Source of the DNA: Pelomonas sp. SE-A7
GTDB lineage: Bacteria; Pseudomonadota; Gammaproteobacteria; Burkholderiales; Burkholderiaceae_C
Direction of reading: 5' to 3'
DNA: 64,000 nt
NCBI RefSeq assembly: GCF_030345705.1
Contig: NZ_JAUASW010000003.1
Span: 186,001 to 250,000, forward strand
Shown: in pieces, positions 36,218-44,615 of the stretch
How positions within the stretch are numbered: the first letter of the stretch is position 1
Layout: the number at the start of each line of letters is the position of its first letter
Translations under genes and position numbers: made by a program
Notes under the pieces: model-generated
What the model was told of the DNA's origin: nothing
What the model saw: the letters and a program-made list of their open reading frames with translations, nothing else
Databases searched by the model: none

Positions 36218-37825
36218 TCAGCCACCGCGGCCCAGGCGCGGCTCGGCAATGCCGGCGGCCCGGTTCAGCTGCATCAGCGTGATGGGGCCGGCCAGGCCAT
36301 CGGCCCGCAGGCCCTGGGCGCGCTGGAAGGCCGCGACCCGCGCCTGCAGCGCCGCATCGAAGGGGCGCGGGCTGCCGTCGCCGGCTGCCGCTTCGCCCAG
36401 GGCCTTGGCCAGTTGCTGGTCCAGCCAGCCGGCCAAGGGCTCGGCGCGCGCCTGGCCGTCGTAGCCCGGCGGCACCCGCCACAACAGGGCGAACTCGCCG
36501 CGCCATTGGCGGCTCAGCGCCGCCAGGCCGACCCGCTGCGAATGGCCGCCGGCTTGCAGCTCGGCGCTCTCCTCGTCGAGCCGCACCAGCAGCGCATAAG
36601 CGCGCTGGCCGCTGCCGTCGATCAGGCTCAACAGGGCCGGCCGCGCCAGCAGCCGCAATTGGGCCAGGCCGCCTTCGCTGCGCAGGCACTGCAGGCCCAG
36701 CTGCTTGACCGCCGCACAGGGCTCACCCGTCTCACCTTCGGGCAAGACCTGGCCCCATTGGCTCAACAGCTCGCGCCAGCCATCGCGCTCGTTGCGCAGG
36801 GCCAGACTCAATGGCGCATTCGGATCAAAGGGCGGAACCGCCGAGGCCGGCGCGCTGGCCACCGCGGGCGGCGGTGCCGAAGCCGCGGCCACGGGCTTGA
36901 TGACATGGGGTTCCTGGCGCTTGCCCACCGCCACCCAGGTCGCTGCCGCGGCCACCGCCACGCCCAGGCCCGCCAGGCCCAGCGTCCAGGCCAGCGCGCG
37001 GCGCCCACCCGGCCGGACACCGAAGACCTCGGCCGCCGCCTGCTCCAGCAGCCGTGCCGTGATCTTGCGCCGGCCCTGCGAATAGGCGCCCAGCAGGGCC
37101 CGGTCGCAGAGCAGGTTGATGCGCCGCGGCACGCCGCGCGAAAGGCGCTGGATGCGGCGTATCGCCGCGCGGTCGAAAGGGCCGCTGCCGTCGAAGCCGG
37201 CCACGCCCAGCCGGTGGTGGATGTATTGCGCGGTCTCGGCCTCGCTCAGCGCCTCCAGGTGGAAGCGGGCGATCACGCGCTGGGCCAGCTGCTCCAGCTC
37301 GGGCCGTTGCAGCACCTGGCGCAGCTCCGGCTGGCCGATCAGCACGATCTGCAGGAGCTTGCGCTCGCTGGTCTCGAGGTTGGTCAGCAGGCGCAGCTGC
37401 TCCAGCACCTCGGCCGACAGGTTCTGCGCCTCGTCGATGATCAGCACGCAATTGCGGCCGTCGGCATGGGCCTTCAGCAAAAAGGCATTGATCGCATCGA
37501 CCAGGGGCTTGACCGTGTCGCTGCCCGCCGGCGGCTCGATGTGGAATTCCTCGCAGACCGTGCGCAGCAGCTCCAGCACGGTCAGCTTGGGATTGAAGAT
37601 GTAGGCCACCTGGCACTGCTCCGGCACCTGCTCCAGGAAGCAGCGGCAGACCGTGGTCTTGCCGGCGCCGATCTCGCCGGTCAGCAGCACGAAGCCGCCA
37701 CCGCCGCGCAGGCCGTACAGCAGATGCGCCAAGGCGTCGCGATGCCGCTCGCTCATGAAGAGATAGCGGGGATCGGGAGCGATGGAGAACGGCTCCTGCT
37801 GGAGGCCGAAGAACTTGGCGTACAT
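36218..37825 (-). CDS. gspA: GspA/ExeA-type ATPase with peptidoglycan-binding C-terminus
   Basis: 535 residues from ATG 37825, giving the usual MYAKFFGLQQEPFSI start; a GTG 18 bases upstream is less likely. The AAA domain has Walker A GEIGAGKTT (about 49-57) and Walker B LIIDEAQNL. A membrane helix lies at about 275-295. The periplasmic part ends in a PG_binding_1 domain (AFQRAQGLRADGLAGPITLMQLNRA). The protein couples ATP hydrolysis to secretin placement through the murein layer. The operon is gspA-gspB. It lies next to, but is not obviously part of, the peptide-transport operon. Confidence 0.92.
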   Translation of the reverse strand: MYAKFFGLQQEPFSIAPDPRYLFMSERHRDALAHLLYGLRGGGGFVLLTGEIGAGKTTVCRCFLEQVPEQCQVAYIFNPKLTVLELLRTVCEEFHIEPPAGSDTVKPLVDAINAFLLKAHADGRNCVLIIDEAQNLSAEVLEQLRLLTNLETSERKLLQIVLIGQPELRQVLQRPELEQLAQRVIARFHLEALSEAETAQYIHHRLGVAGFDGSGPFDRAAIRRIQRLSRGVPRRINLLCDRALLGAYSQGRRKITARLLEQAAAEVFGVRPGGRRALAWTLGLAGLGVAVAAAATWVAVGKRQEPHVIKPVAAASAPPPAVASAPASAVPPFDPNAPLSLALRNERDGWRELLSQWGQVLPEGETGEPCAAVKQLGLQCLRSEGGLAQLRLLARPALLSLIDGSGQRAYALLVRLDEESAELQAGGHSQRVGLAALSRQWRGEFALLWRVPPGYDGQARAEPLAGWLDQQLAKALGEAAAGDGSPRPFDAALQARVAAFQRAQGLRADGLAGPITLMQLNRAAGIAEPRLGRGG

Positions 37826-37874
37826 GGGCGCTATGTCCGGCACGGCGGTGTGCCGGGGCGCCCATGGTAGCGAC

Positions 37875-38846
37875 TCAGGCAGAGACCAGATGGCAGGCCA
37901 CCTGCCGCCCGTCGACCTCGCGCAGCTGCGGTTGCTCCTCGGCGCAGCGCGGCTGGGCCAGCGGGCAGCGCTTGTGGAAGGCGCAGCCCGTGGGCGGGTT
38001 CAAGGGGCTGGGCAGCTCGCCCCTGATGACGATGCGCTGGCGGCGGTCGGCCGCGCGCAGGGCCGGCGTGGCGCTCATCAAGGCCTGGGTGTATGGATGC
38101 AGCGGCCGGGCGTAGATCACCTGCTTGTCGCCGAGCTCGACCGCGCGGCCCAGGTACATCACCATCAGCTCGTCGGCCACATGCTCGACCACCGACAGGT
38201 TGTGCGAGATGAACACATAGGCCGTGCCCAGCTCGTCCTGCAGGTCCATGAACAGGTTGAGGATCTGTGCCTGGATGGACAGGTCCAGCGCCGACACCGG
38301 TTCGTCGGCCACCACGATGCCGGGGTTGAGGATCATGGCCCGCGCAATGGCGATGCGCTGCCGCTGGCCGCCCGAGAACATGTGCGGATAACGCCGCAAC
38401 TGTTCGGTGCGCAAGCCGACCTTGGCCGCCAGTGCCTCCATGCGCTCGCGCCGCTCGCCGCGGCTCATCGTGGTGTTGATCAGCAGCGGCTCCTCCAGCG
38501 TGGCGGCGATGGAGCGGCGCGGATTCAAGGAGGCAAAGGGGTTCTGGAACACCATCTGCACCTGGCGGCGCAGCTGCTTCAGCGTGTCGTTCGATGCCGT
38601 GGCGACCTCGACGCCGGACAGCCGCAGCGAGCCGCCGCTGGGGTGCTCGATCAGCGTCAGCTGGCGCGCCAGCGTGCTCTTGCCGCAGCCCGACTCGCCG
38701 ACCACGGCCAGCGTGCGGCCGCGCCTCAGGCTGAAGCTGACACCATCCAGCGCCTTGACCGTGGCCTTGGGCTGGAACAGGCCCTGGCGGACGCTGTAGT
38801 GGCGGGCCAGGTCTTGCGCCTGCAGGATCAGCTCGGGCTCAGCCAT
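37875..38846 (-). CDS. dppF: oligopeptide/dipeptide ABC importer ATPase (DppF-like)
   Basis: 323 residues from ATG 38846, which overlaps the dppD stop by eight bases; a GTG at 38855 is possible. Walker A GESGCGKST, signature MFSGGQRQRIAIARAM and Walker B IVVADEPVSALD are intact. The C-terminal oligo_HPY zone has the Cys motif PTGCAFHKRCPLAQPRC, matching the Fe-S-like cluster region of peptide importers. Last gene of the six-gene operon kinase-amiD-dppBCDF, which has no binding protein of its own. Confidence 0.93.
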   Translation of the reverse strand: MAEPELILQAQDLARHYSVRQGLFQPKATVKALDGVSFSLRRGRTLAVVGESGCGKSTLARQLTLIEHPSGGSLRLSGVEVATASNDTLKQLRRQVQMVFQNPFASLNPRRSIAATLEEPLLINTTMSRGERRERMEALAAKVGLRTEQLRRYPHMFSGGQRQRIAIARAMILNPGIVVADEPVSALDLSIQAQILNLFMDLQDELGTAYVFISHNLSVVEHVADELMVMYLGRAVELGDKQVIYARPLHPYTQALMSATPALRAADRRQRIVIRGELPSPLNPPTGCAFHKRCPLAQPRCAEEQPQLREVDGRQVACHLVSA

Positions 38847-39873
38847 TCGATTCACCGGGGAAGAAGCAGCGCACGCCCTGCTCCAGCAGCGGCCGCTCGG
38901 CCTGGCAGCGCACTTGCGCCTTGGGACAGCGCGGCGCCAGCAAACAGCCCCAGGGCCGGTCGTGCGCGCCGGGCACGATGCCCGGCAGGGCCGCTAGCCG
39001 GCGTGCGCCGCGGCTGTGCTCGGGAATCGCCGCCAGCAGGGCCTGGGTGTAGGGATGGCGCGGCGCGTCGAACAACTCGGGCACGGCCCCGGTCTCGACC
39101 ACCTGGCCGGCGTACATCACGGCAACCCGCGCGCCGGCGCTGGGCCGCTCCCGAGGCGGCGCCGCCCCCTCGGGGGGCAGCGGCGCACCTTGTGCGCTGC
39201 GTGGGGGCTCTGTCCTTGCCATCTCGGCGACAACGGCGAGATCGTGGGTGATCATCACCAGGCCCATGCCTTGCTCGCGCTGCAGACGCAGGAGCAGGTC
39301 CATGATCTGCGCCTGGATGGTCACGTCCAGCGCCGTGGTCGGCTCGTCGGCAATCAAGAGGCGCGGTTCGCAGGCAATCGCCATGGCGATCATCACGCGC
39401 TGGTTCATGCCGCCCGAGAGCTCGTGCGGATAGGCCTGCAGGCGCCGCTTCGGGTCCGGAATCTCGACCAGCTCCAGCAGCTCCAGCACCCGCTTCTCCA
39501 GCGCGGCGCCGCGCAGGCCGCGGTGGGCCTTGAGCACCTCGGCGATCTGGTAGCCCACCGTGTAGCTGGGGTTGAGGCTCGTCAGCGCGTCCTGGAACAC
39601 CATGGACAGATCCGCGCCTATCAGCTCGCGGCGCTGCTGCGCATCGAGCTGCAGGAGGTCGCGGCCCATGAACTCCAGGCGGTCGGCCGTGACCCGGCCC
39701 GGCGCGTCGATCAGGCCCATCAGGGCCAGCATGGTCACCGACTTGCCCGAGCCCGATTCGCCGACGATGCCCAGCAGCTCGCCCGGCGCCAGCTCCAGGT
39801 CCACGCCTTCGACGGCCGGGAAGGCACCGAACTGCACGCGCAGGTTGCGGATGGAAAGCAGAGGCGCCGTCAT
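38839..39873 (-). CDS. dppD: oligopeptide/dipeptide ABC importer ATPase (DppD-like) with in-frame repeat insertion
   Basis: 344 residues from ATG 39873 (ATGA overlap with dppC). Walker A GESGSGKSV, signature ELSGGMNQRVMIAMAI and Walker B LLIADEPTTALD are present. Between VVAEMA and RVAVMYAGQ, where family members have only one or two residues, there is a Pro/Ala-rich insertion of about 29 residues (220-248: TEPPRSAQGAPLPPEG...). It is encoded by a GC-rich repeat. The frame stays open and the downstream motifs (GQVVETG, HPYTQALLAAIP) are intact, so the protein is probably functional. The insertion follows the H-loop region. Confidence 0.92.
   Translation of the reverse strand: MTAPLLSIRNLRVQFGAFPAVEGVDLELAPGELLGIVGESGSGKSVTMLALMGLIDAPGRVTADRLEFMGRDLLQLDAQQRRELIGADLSMVFQDALTSLNPSYTVGYQIAEVLKAHRGLRGAALEKRVLELLELVEIPDPKRRLQAYPHELSGGMNQRVMIAMAIACEPRLLIADEPTTALDVTIQAQIMDLLLRLQREQGMGLVMITHDLAVVAEMARTEPPRSAQGAPLPPEGAAPPRERPSAGARVAVMYAGQVVETGAVPELFDAPRHPYTQALLAAIPEHSRGARRLAALPGIVPGAHDRPWGCLLAPRCPKAQVRCQAERPLLEQGVRCFFPGESNG
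39130..39216 (-). repeat. interspersed GC-rich repeat inserted in frame within dppD
   Basis: About 87 bp (29 codons). It holds two hairpins, GCCCCC-TC-GGGGGGC and GCGCAC-CTT-GTGCGC, then GTGGGGGC, as in the element at 35548-35613. Its length is a multiple of three and the reading frame lacks stops. Boundaries are set from the expected protein alignment and are approximate. Confidence 0.65.
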
Positions 39874-40760
39874 GACAGCTTTCTGAGCTTCGGGTCCAGC
39901 GCATCTCGAAGGCCATCGCCCATCAGATTGACCGACAGCACGGTGCAGAGGATGGTCAGGCCCGGCAGCATCACCACCCAGGGCGCGCGCTGGATGTAGT
40001 CGCGCGCCGAGGCCAGCATGCCGCCCCATTCGGCCGTCGGCGCCTGCACGCCCAGGCCCAGAAAGCCCAGGCCGGCGGCCTCGAGGATGGCGGCCGAGAA
40101 GCTCAGGGTCGCGTTGACGATCAGCGGCGCCAGGCAGTTGGGCAAGACCTGGACCAGCATCAGCCGCCAGGTGCTGGCGCCGGCCACGCGGCTGGCCACC
40201 ACGTATTCCTTGTGGATCTCGCCCAGCGCCGCGGCGCGGGTCAGCCGCGTGTAGCCGGGAAGCGCGCCGATGGCGATGGCGATCACCGTGTTCACCAGGC
40301 CCGGGCCCAGCACGGCGATCACGCAGATCGCCAGCAGCAGGCCCGGCAAGGCCATCATGATGTCCATCACCCGCATCACCGGCGGCGCGATCCAGCGCGG
40401 ATGGAAGGCGGCCAGCAGGCCCAGGGCCACGCCGGGCAGCAGGGACAGCAGCACCGAGGCCAGACCTATGCCCAGCGAGACCCGCCCGCCGTGCAAGAGG
40501 CGCGAAAGCAGGTCGCGGCCCAGCTCGTCGGTGCCGAGCAGGAAGCGCAGGCTGCCGCCCTGCTCCCAGACCGGCGGCGTCAGCATGCTGCTGCGGTACT
40601 GCTCGACCGGGTCATGCGGCGCGATCCACGGCGCCAGCAGCGCGGCCAGCGCCACCAGGCCGAAGAACACCAGGGCTGCCAGCGCGCCGCGGTTGGCGGC
40701 AAAGCCGTCCCAGGCTTCGCGGGCCGGCGAAGGGAAGGCAGCGTCGCGTGTGCCGCTCAT
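39870..40760 (-). CDS. dppC: peptide ABC importer permease (DppC-like)
   Basis: 296 residues from ATG 40760, overlapping dppB by four bases (ATGA). About six membrane helices; the cytosolic EAA loop is visible as EYVVASRVAGASTWRLMLVQVLPNCLAPLIV (split by a conserved Gly). The GTDELGRDLLSRLLHGGRVSLGIG motif near residue 75 is the DppC/OppC hallmark. It forms the heterodimeric channel with DppB. Confidence 0.93.
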   Translation of the reverse strand: MSGTRDAAFPSPAREAWDGFAANRGALAALVFFGLVALAALLAPWIAPHDPVEQYRSSMLTPPVWEQGGSLRFLLGTDELGRDLLSRLLHGGRVSLGIGLASVLLSLLPGVALGLLAAFHPRWIAPPVMRVMDIMMALPGLLLAICVIAVLGPGLVNTVIAIAIGALPGYTRLTRAAALGEIHKEYVVASRVAGASTWRLMLVQVLPNCLAPLIVNATLSFSAAILEAAGLGFLGLGVQAPTAEWGGMLASARDYIQRAPWVVMLPGLTILCTVLSVNLMGDGLRDALDPKLRKLS

Positions 40761-41767
40761 CGATGGCTCCGCATGCGCGGGTTGACCACGCCGTACAGCA
40801 GGTCCACCACCAGGTTGACCGCGATGAAGGTCAGGGCCGAGATCAGGATGCCGGCCTGCACCACCGGATAGTCGCGCCGGGCGATGGCCTCGATCAGCCA
40901 CTTGCCGACGCCGGGCCAGGAAAAGATGCTCTCGGTCAGCACCGCGCCGGCCAGCAGGCTGCCGGTCTGCATGCCTATCACGGTCAGCACCGGGATCAGC
41001 GCATTGCGAAGTGCGTGCACCAGCAGCACGCGGCGCGGCGAAAGGCCCTTGGCGCGGGCGGTGCGCACATAGTCCTCGCGCAGCACCTCCAGCATGGAGC
41101 TGCGGGTCATGCGCGCGATCACGGCCGTGGTGCTGGTGCCCAGCACCAGGCCCGGCAAGAGCAGGTGCAGACAGGCCGAGGCAAAGGCGCCCGACTCGCC
41201 CCAGAACAGGCTGTCGATCAGCATGAAGCCGGTGTGCGGCTCCACCTCGTAGAGCACGGAGATGCGGCCCGAGACCGGAGTCCAGCCCAAGCCCACCGAG
41301 AAGTACATGATCAGGATCAGGCCCCACCAGAACACCGGCACCGAATGGCCCACGGTGGCCAGGCCCATCACGCCCTGGTCCACCAGCGAGCCGCGGCGCA
41401 GCGCCGCGAGCAGGCCCAGCAGCAGGCCCAGGGTCACCGCCAGCAGCAAGGCCACGCCCGCCAGCTCCAGCGTGGCCGGGAACAGCGCGGCAAATTCCTT
41501 GGCCACCGGTTCGCGGCTGACCATGGACTCGCCCAGGTCGCCCTGCACCAGCTTGCCCACGTAGTCGAGGTACTGGACATGCAGAGGCTTGTCCAAACCC
41601 AGGCGCTGCATCAGGGCCGCATGCTGCTCGGGATCGAGCCGGCGCTCGCCCATCATCACCTCGACCGGGTCGCCGGGGATCAGCCGTATCAGGCCGAAGG
41701 CCAGCAGCGTGATGCCCAGCAGCGTGGGCACCAGGCCCAGCAAGCGGCGGGCAAGAAACTGCAGCAT
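40757..41767 (-). CDS. dppB: peptide ABC importer permease (DppB-like)
   Basis: 336 residues. The start MLQFLARRLLGLVPTLLGIT and the motif LIRLIPGDPVEVMMGE are typical of DppB/OppB. The EAA loop is DYVRTARAKGLSPRRVLL. About six helices. It starts 7 bp after the amiD stop. The protein pairs with DppC to import peptides, here plausibly the stem peptides cut off by the neighbouring amidase. Confidence 0.94.
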   Translation of the reverse strand: MLQFLARRLLGLVPTLLGITLLAFGLIRLIPGDPVEVMMGERRLDPEQHAALMQRLGLDKPLHVQYLDYVGKLVQGDLGESMVSREPVAKEFAALFPATLELAGVALLLAVTLGLLLGLLAALRRGSLVDQGVMGLATVGHSVPVFWWGLILIMYFSVGLGWTPVSGRISVLYEVEPHTGFMLIDSLFWGESGAFASACLHLLLPGLVLGTSTTAVIARMTRSSMLEVLREDYVRTARAKGLSPRRVLLVHALRNALIPVLTVIGMQTGSLLAGAVLTESIFSWPGVGKWLIEAIARRDYPVVQAGILISALTFIAVNLVVDLLYGVVNPRMRSHR

Positions 41768-41774
41768 CAGGCGT

Positions 41775-42617
41775 TTACCAACGGGACGTGTACGGGCGAG
41801 CCGGCTGGTCGCCTTCGCCCTTCAAGGTCATGCCGCCCGGGCTGGTGATCACATCCAGCAGGGCCGCGGTCTCGGAGTCCGGCTGGCCGGCGTAGTTGGA
41901 CGGGCGGTACTTCATCTGGAAGGTGGCGATCACATCCTGGGTGCCACGGTCCAGCTCGCCGTTGCGCGGCACGGCGTAGCCGACCTTGTTCAGCCGCTCC
42001 TGGAACCATTCGGCCGAGGGCAGTTCCTTGGCCGCGTACTCCTGGCGTTTGGCCTCCAGCTTGGCCTCGTCCGGCCAGGGGATCACGCCGGCATCGGCCA
42101 GCTGCTTCCAGGGGAACATGGGGCCCGGGTCCTGCTTGCGACCGGGGGCGATGTCGGCATGGCCGATCACGCGCTCGGGGCGGATGTTGTGGCGCTTGAC
42201 GATGTCCTTGCACAGCGCGATCACCGCGTCGATCTGCTTCTGCGGGAACGGGGCGTAGACCTTGCCGTTCGGCGAGTCCACCCAGCCGGCATTGACGATC
42301 TCGATACCGATGGAGCCGGCGTTCAGGTTGGTGTGGCCGGTCCAGGAGCTCTGGCCGGCATGCCAGCTGCGGCGGGTCTCGTCCACCAGGCGGTAGATGG
42401 TGGGTGGCTCGTCGCGCACCAGGTAGTGGCTGGAGACCTGGCCGCCGGTGGTCAGCACGCGCAGCGACTTCTCGAAGTCGATCACCGTGTAGTGCAGCAC
42501 CAGGAACTGCGCGCGGCTGTCCTGGTTCTGCGAAACGAACGTGGTGTCGATCTGCGGGCCGGTGGCGCAGGCGGACAGCAGCAGGGCGAGCGATGCGGCG
42601 AGGAGACGGGTCTTCAT
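41775..42617 (-). CDS. amiD: lipoprotein N-acetylmuramoyl-L-alanine amidase (AmiD-like)
   Basis: 280 residues. The lipobox is LLSAC (C17). The Amidase_2 zinc site is H42, H153 and D163 (HADIAPGRKQDPGP), with E106 as likely catalytic base. A C-terminal PG_binding_1-like domain follows (about 205-255, LNKVGYAVPRNGELDRGTQ). This matches E. coli AmiD, an outer-membrane lipoprotein that removes stem peptides from MurNAc or anhydro-MurNAc muropeptides in the periplasm. It differs from cytosolic AmpD by the lipid anchor and extra domain. ATGA overlap with the kinase gene upstream. Confidence 0.92.
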   Translation of the reverse strand: MKTRLLAASLALLLSACATGPQIDTTFVSQNQDSRAQFLVLHYTVIDFEKSLRVLTTGGQVSSHYLVRDEPPTIYRLVDETRRSWHAGQSSWTGHTNLNAGSIGIEIVNAGWVDSPNGKVYAPFPQKQIDAVIALCKDIVKRHNIRPERVIGHADIAPGRKQDPGPMFPWKQLADAGVIPWPDEAKLEAKRQEYAAKELPSAEWFQERLNKVGYAVPRNGELDRGTQDVIATFQMKYRPSNYAGQPDSETAALLDVITSPGGMTLKGEGDQPARPYTSRW

Positions 42618-43558
42618 GATGCAGCAGGGTTCTCGGCCGCGCGGATCGCGGCGCTCTTGTGGGGTTCCAGATGGACGAGGCGTAACTCTAGGCCCTGGGG
42701 CAGGGCCTCGCCCAAGCCCTGGGCGATCAACGGATGCAATTGCAGGGCGCGGCCGGCGGCGGCCACGGGCTTGGCGCCGTAGCGCTTGATCAGGGCCAGC
42801 ACCAGGCGCGCCAGCTCATGACCGGCTTTGAGCAGCAGGGCCTGGGCCTGCTCGTCACCCTCGCGCGCCGCGGCCGCCACGGCCAGGGCCAGACGGCCTA
42901 TGGCACCGCGCTCGGCGCCGTAGATGAAGGCCCGGCTGACCGACCAGTCGCTGCCGCCAATGGCATCGAACAGCGCCCGGGCCAGCTTCGATTGCTGCCA
43001 GGCGCCGGGCGCTTCGTCCTCACCACGCCAGACCAGGGCCAGGGCCTGGCGAGCGATCCAGTAGCCGCTGCCTTCGTCACCCAGCAGGCCGCCACGGCCA
43101 CCGGCGCGCTGCAGCTGGCCGCCTGCATCGACAAAGGCGGCAATGGAGCCGGTGCCGGCATAGAGCAGATAGCCCTCGCCCGGGGCGAAGGCGGCGCGGT
43201 AGGCGATGTCCATGTCGCCGCCGCAGCGGATGCTGGAAGGCGCCAGGCCCAGGGCCTGCGACAGCAGGTCTTCCATCTGGCGGGCCTGGGGCTTGTCCGA
43301 CACGCCGGTGATGCCGGCGACCACCCGCAGCGGCCGGCCATGCGGCAGGACGGCGGCGGCCAGCTGGTGCGTGATCTGGGCCAGGGCGATGCGGCCGGTG
43401 GCGTCGTTCAGCATCAGGCCGCTGAAGCCGCCCACATGGCCTTCGGCAACCAGGCGGCCGCCGGCTTCGGCCAGCGCCCAGCGGGTCTGCGTGCCGCCAG
43501 CGTCCAGGCCCAGGCCCAGGCCGAGGCTGGGAACATGGGCGGAGGCGGGGGCGGTCAT
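42614..43558 (-). CDS. BadF/BadG-family N-acetyl-hexosamine kinase (candidate MurNAc/GlcNAc kinase)
   Basis: 314 residues from ATG 43558; the in-frame extension to 43618 starts in the promoter palindrome and is rejected. ATP-site motifs are LGLDAGGTQTRWAL (residues 17-29), a phosphate-2 loop in YAGTGSIAAF, and GLLGDEGSGYWIARQAL, the fingerprint of the GlcNAc-kinase branch. Known family members phosphorylate GlcNAc or MurNAc (clostridial MurK). With murQ nearby and no PTS murP or anmK in the window, MurNAc is the best guess. First gene of the operon with amiD and dppBCDF. Confidence 0.85.
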   Translation of the reverse strand: MTAPASAHVPSLGLGLGLDAGGTQTRWALAEAGGRLVAEGHVGGFSGLMLNDATGRIALAQITHQLAAAVLPHGRPLRVVAGITGVSDKPQARQMEDLLSQALGLAPSSIRCGGDMDIAYRAAFAPGEGYLLYAGTGSIAAFVDAGGQLQRAGGRGGLLGDEGSGYWIARQALALVWRGEDEAPGAWQQSKLARALFDAIGGSDWSVSRAFIYGAERGAIGRLALAVAAAAREGDEQAQALLLKAGHELARLVLALIKRYGAKPVAAAGRALQLHPLIAQGLGEALPQGLELRLVHLEPHKSAAIRAAENPAAS

Positions 43559-43602
43559 CGGCGGTGGCGGGCAGAAACAGAGCCGCCCCAGCTTAGGGGC
43601 CG

Positions 43603-43624
43603 GCCGCTGCAGCGGCAAATGTCA
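43603..43624 (-). promoter_or_regulatory. candidate -35 box and 14-bp palindrome upstream of the kinase operon
   Basis: Minus-strand TTGACA (complement of 43619-43624) is followed three bases later by the perfect palindrome GCCGCTGCAGCGGC (43603-43616). I find no good -10 at normal spacing, so the promoter call is weak. The site overlaps the end of the receiver gene, and the kinase operon may also be read through from it. Confidence 0.35.
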
Positions 43625-44032
43625 ATGCGGTCCGGCCGCATAACCTGGCCGCATGGCGAGCTGGGACACCACCTCCAGCGCCGTCTTGACCTTGAAGGGT
43701 TTGAGCATGATGCGCGCCAGGCCCAGCGGCTTGAAGAGCTCGATCGTGGCCGGATCCACCTGCTCGGCCATCAGGGCCACCGGCAGGTCGCGGGCACTGC
43801 GCAGCTGGCCGGCGCGCAGGCTCTGCATCAGGGCCAGGCTCTCGACGCCATCGCCAATATCGAGCAGCAGCGCGTCGAAGCGCTCCTGCTCCAGCCGATG
43901 GCGCGCCGCCTCCAGGCTGACGGCCTCGGCCACGTCGGCCACATCCAGCTGGCGGGCCACCAGGGCCACGGTCCGGCGGAACAGCGAATGCGGATCGACC
44001 AGCAGCAGCTGCTTGCGGGCGGCGGCCGTCAT
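43622..44032 (-). CDS. stand-alone receiver domain, degenerate
   Basis: 136 residues, a single CheY-like fold. The phosphoacceptor D58 (LLLDIGD) and K111 (MLKPFK) are kept, but the second acidic residue is replaced (VDPHS, P14) and the conserved Thr/Ser in the fourth strand is missing (VALMAE). It may therefore signal weakly or without phosphorylation. The start overlaps the GAF gene by four bases, so they are made together. No kinase is adjacent. 63 bp separate it from the sugar-kinase gene on the same strand. Confidence 0.8.
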   Translation of the reverse strand: MTAAARKQLLLVDPHSLFRRTVALVARQLDVADVAEAVSLEAARHRLEQERFDALLLDIGDGVESLALMQSLRAGQLRSARDLPVALMAEQVDPATIELFKPLGLARIMLKPFKVKTALEVVSQLAMRPGYAAGPH

Positions 44033-44529
44033 GCGTCCAGCTCCCCGCGGCCCAGCAGCTCGCCCTGCACCAGCTCGCGCAGGGTGCCGAGGATGGCCAG
44101 GTCCGTCTCATCCAGCCGGCGCGGCTGGTAGTCGATCAGGCACAGCGTGCCCACGCGCAGGCCGGGCCCCACTTCCAGCGGCGCACCGGCATAGAAGCGG
44201 ATGCCGGGCGGGCCGGTGACCAGGGGGTTGTCGACGAAGCGCGGGTCCAGCCGGGCATCCTCGACCAGCAGGATCTCGGGACTGAGGATGGCGTAGGCAC
44301 AGAAGGCACTGTCGCGCGAGGTTTCGCAGGCATCGAGCCCGACCCGCGCCTTGAACCATTGGCGCTGGTCGTCGACCAGGCTCAGCAGCACCGTCGGCAC
44401 CTCGAACTCCTGGCGTGCGAATTCGACGATGCGGTCGAAGCGCTGCTCGGGCGGCGTGTCCAGGATCAGCAGCTCGCGCAGCGCCTGCAGACGCTCGGCT
44501 TCGTTGTCGGGCAGCGGGGCAGCGGGCAT
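44029..44529 (-). CDS. single GAF-domain protein
   Basis: 166 residues, almost all one GAF domain of the type seen N-terminal to many cyclases and kinases. Markers are ILDTPPEQRFDRI, VPTVLLSLVDDQRQWFKARVG, RDSAFCAYAI, and FYAGAPLEVGPGLRVGTLCLID. No output domain follows. The ligand is unknown; Cys residues at CETSRDSAFC could sense redox or NO. It forms a coupled pair with the degenerate receiver and is divergent from the PBP4B-like gene. Confidence 0.85.
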   Translation of the reverse strand: MPAAPLPDNEAERLQALRELLILDTPPEQRFDRIVEFARQEFEVPTVLLSLVDDQRQWFKARVGLDACETSRDSAFCAYAILSPEILLVEDARLDPRFVDNPLVTGPPGIRFYAGAPLEVGPGLRVGTLCLIDYQPRRLDETDLAILGTLRELVQGELLGRGELDA

Positions 44530-44554
44530 GGGCCTCCTTCGGCTGTGCGCCAGG

Positions 44555-44579
44555 TGTGCCGCAGCTTAGCAGCGGCACA
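44555..44579. promoter_or_regulatory. perfect inverted repeat between the GAF gene and the PBP4B-like gene
   Basis: TGTGCCGC (44555-44562) and GCGGCACA (44572-44579) enclose nine bases that contain TAAGCT on the minus strand, a possible -10. The dyad lies 36 bp upstream of the plus-strand start and 25 bp upstream of the minus-strand start, as expected for an operator acting on both. Confidence 0.45.
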
Positions 44580-44615
44580 TGCGGCCCGGCGAGACGCAAC
44601 CCACAATCGCCGCCC

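Noticed and set aside
32356..37825. Polysaccharide-utilisation locus around TonB receptor 3
   Set aside because: No SusD homologue or glycoside hydrolase beside it; gspAB are secretion accessories.
43603..43616. Full sigma-70 promoter for the kinase operon
   Set aside because: A good TTGACA exists but no acceptable -10 at 16-18 bp; reported only as a weak site.
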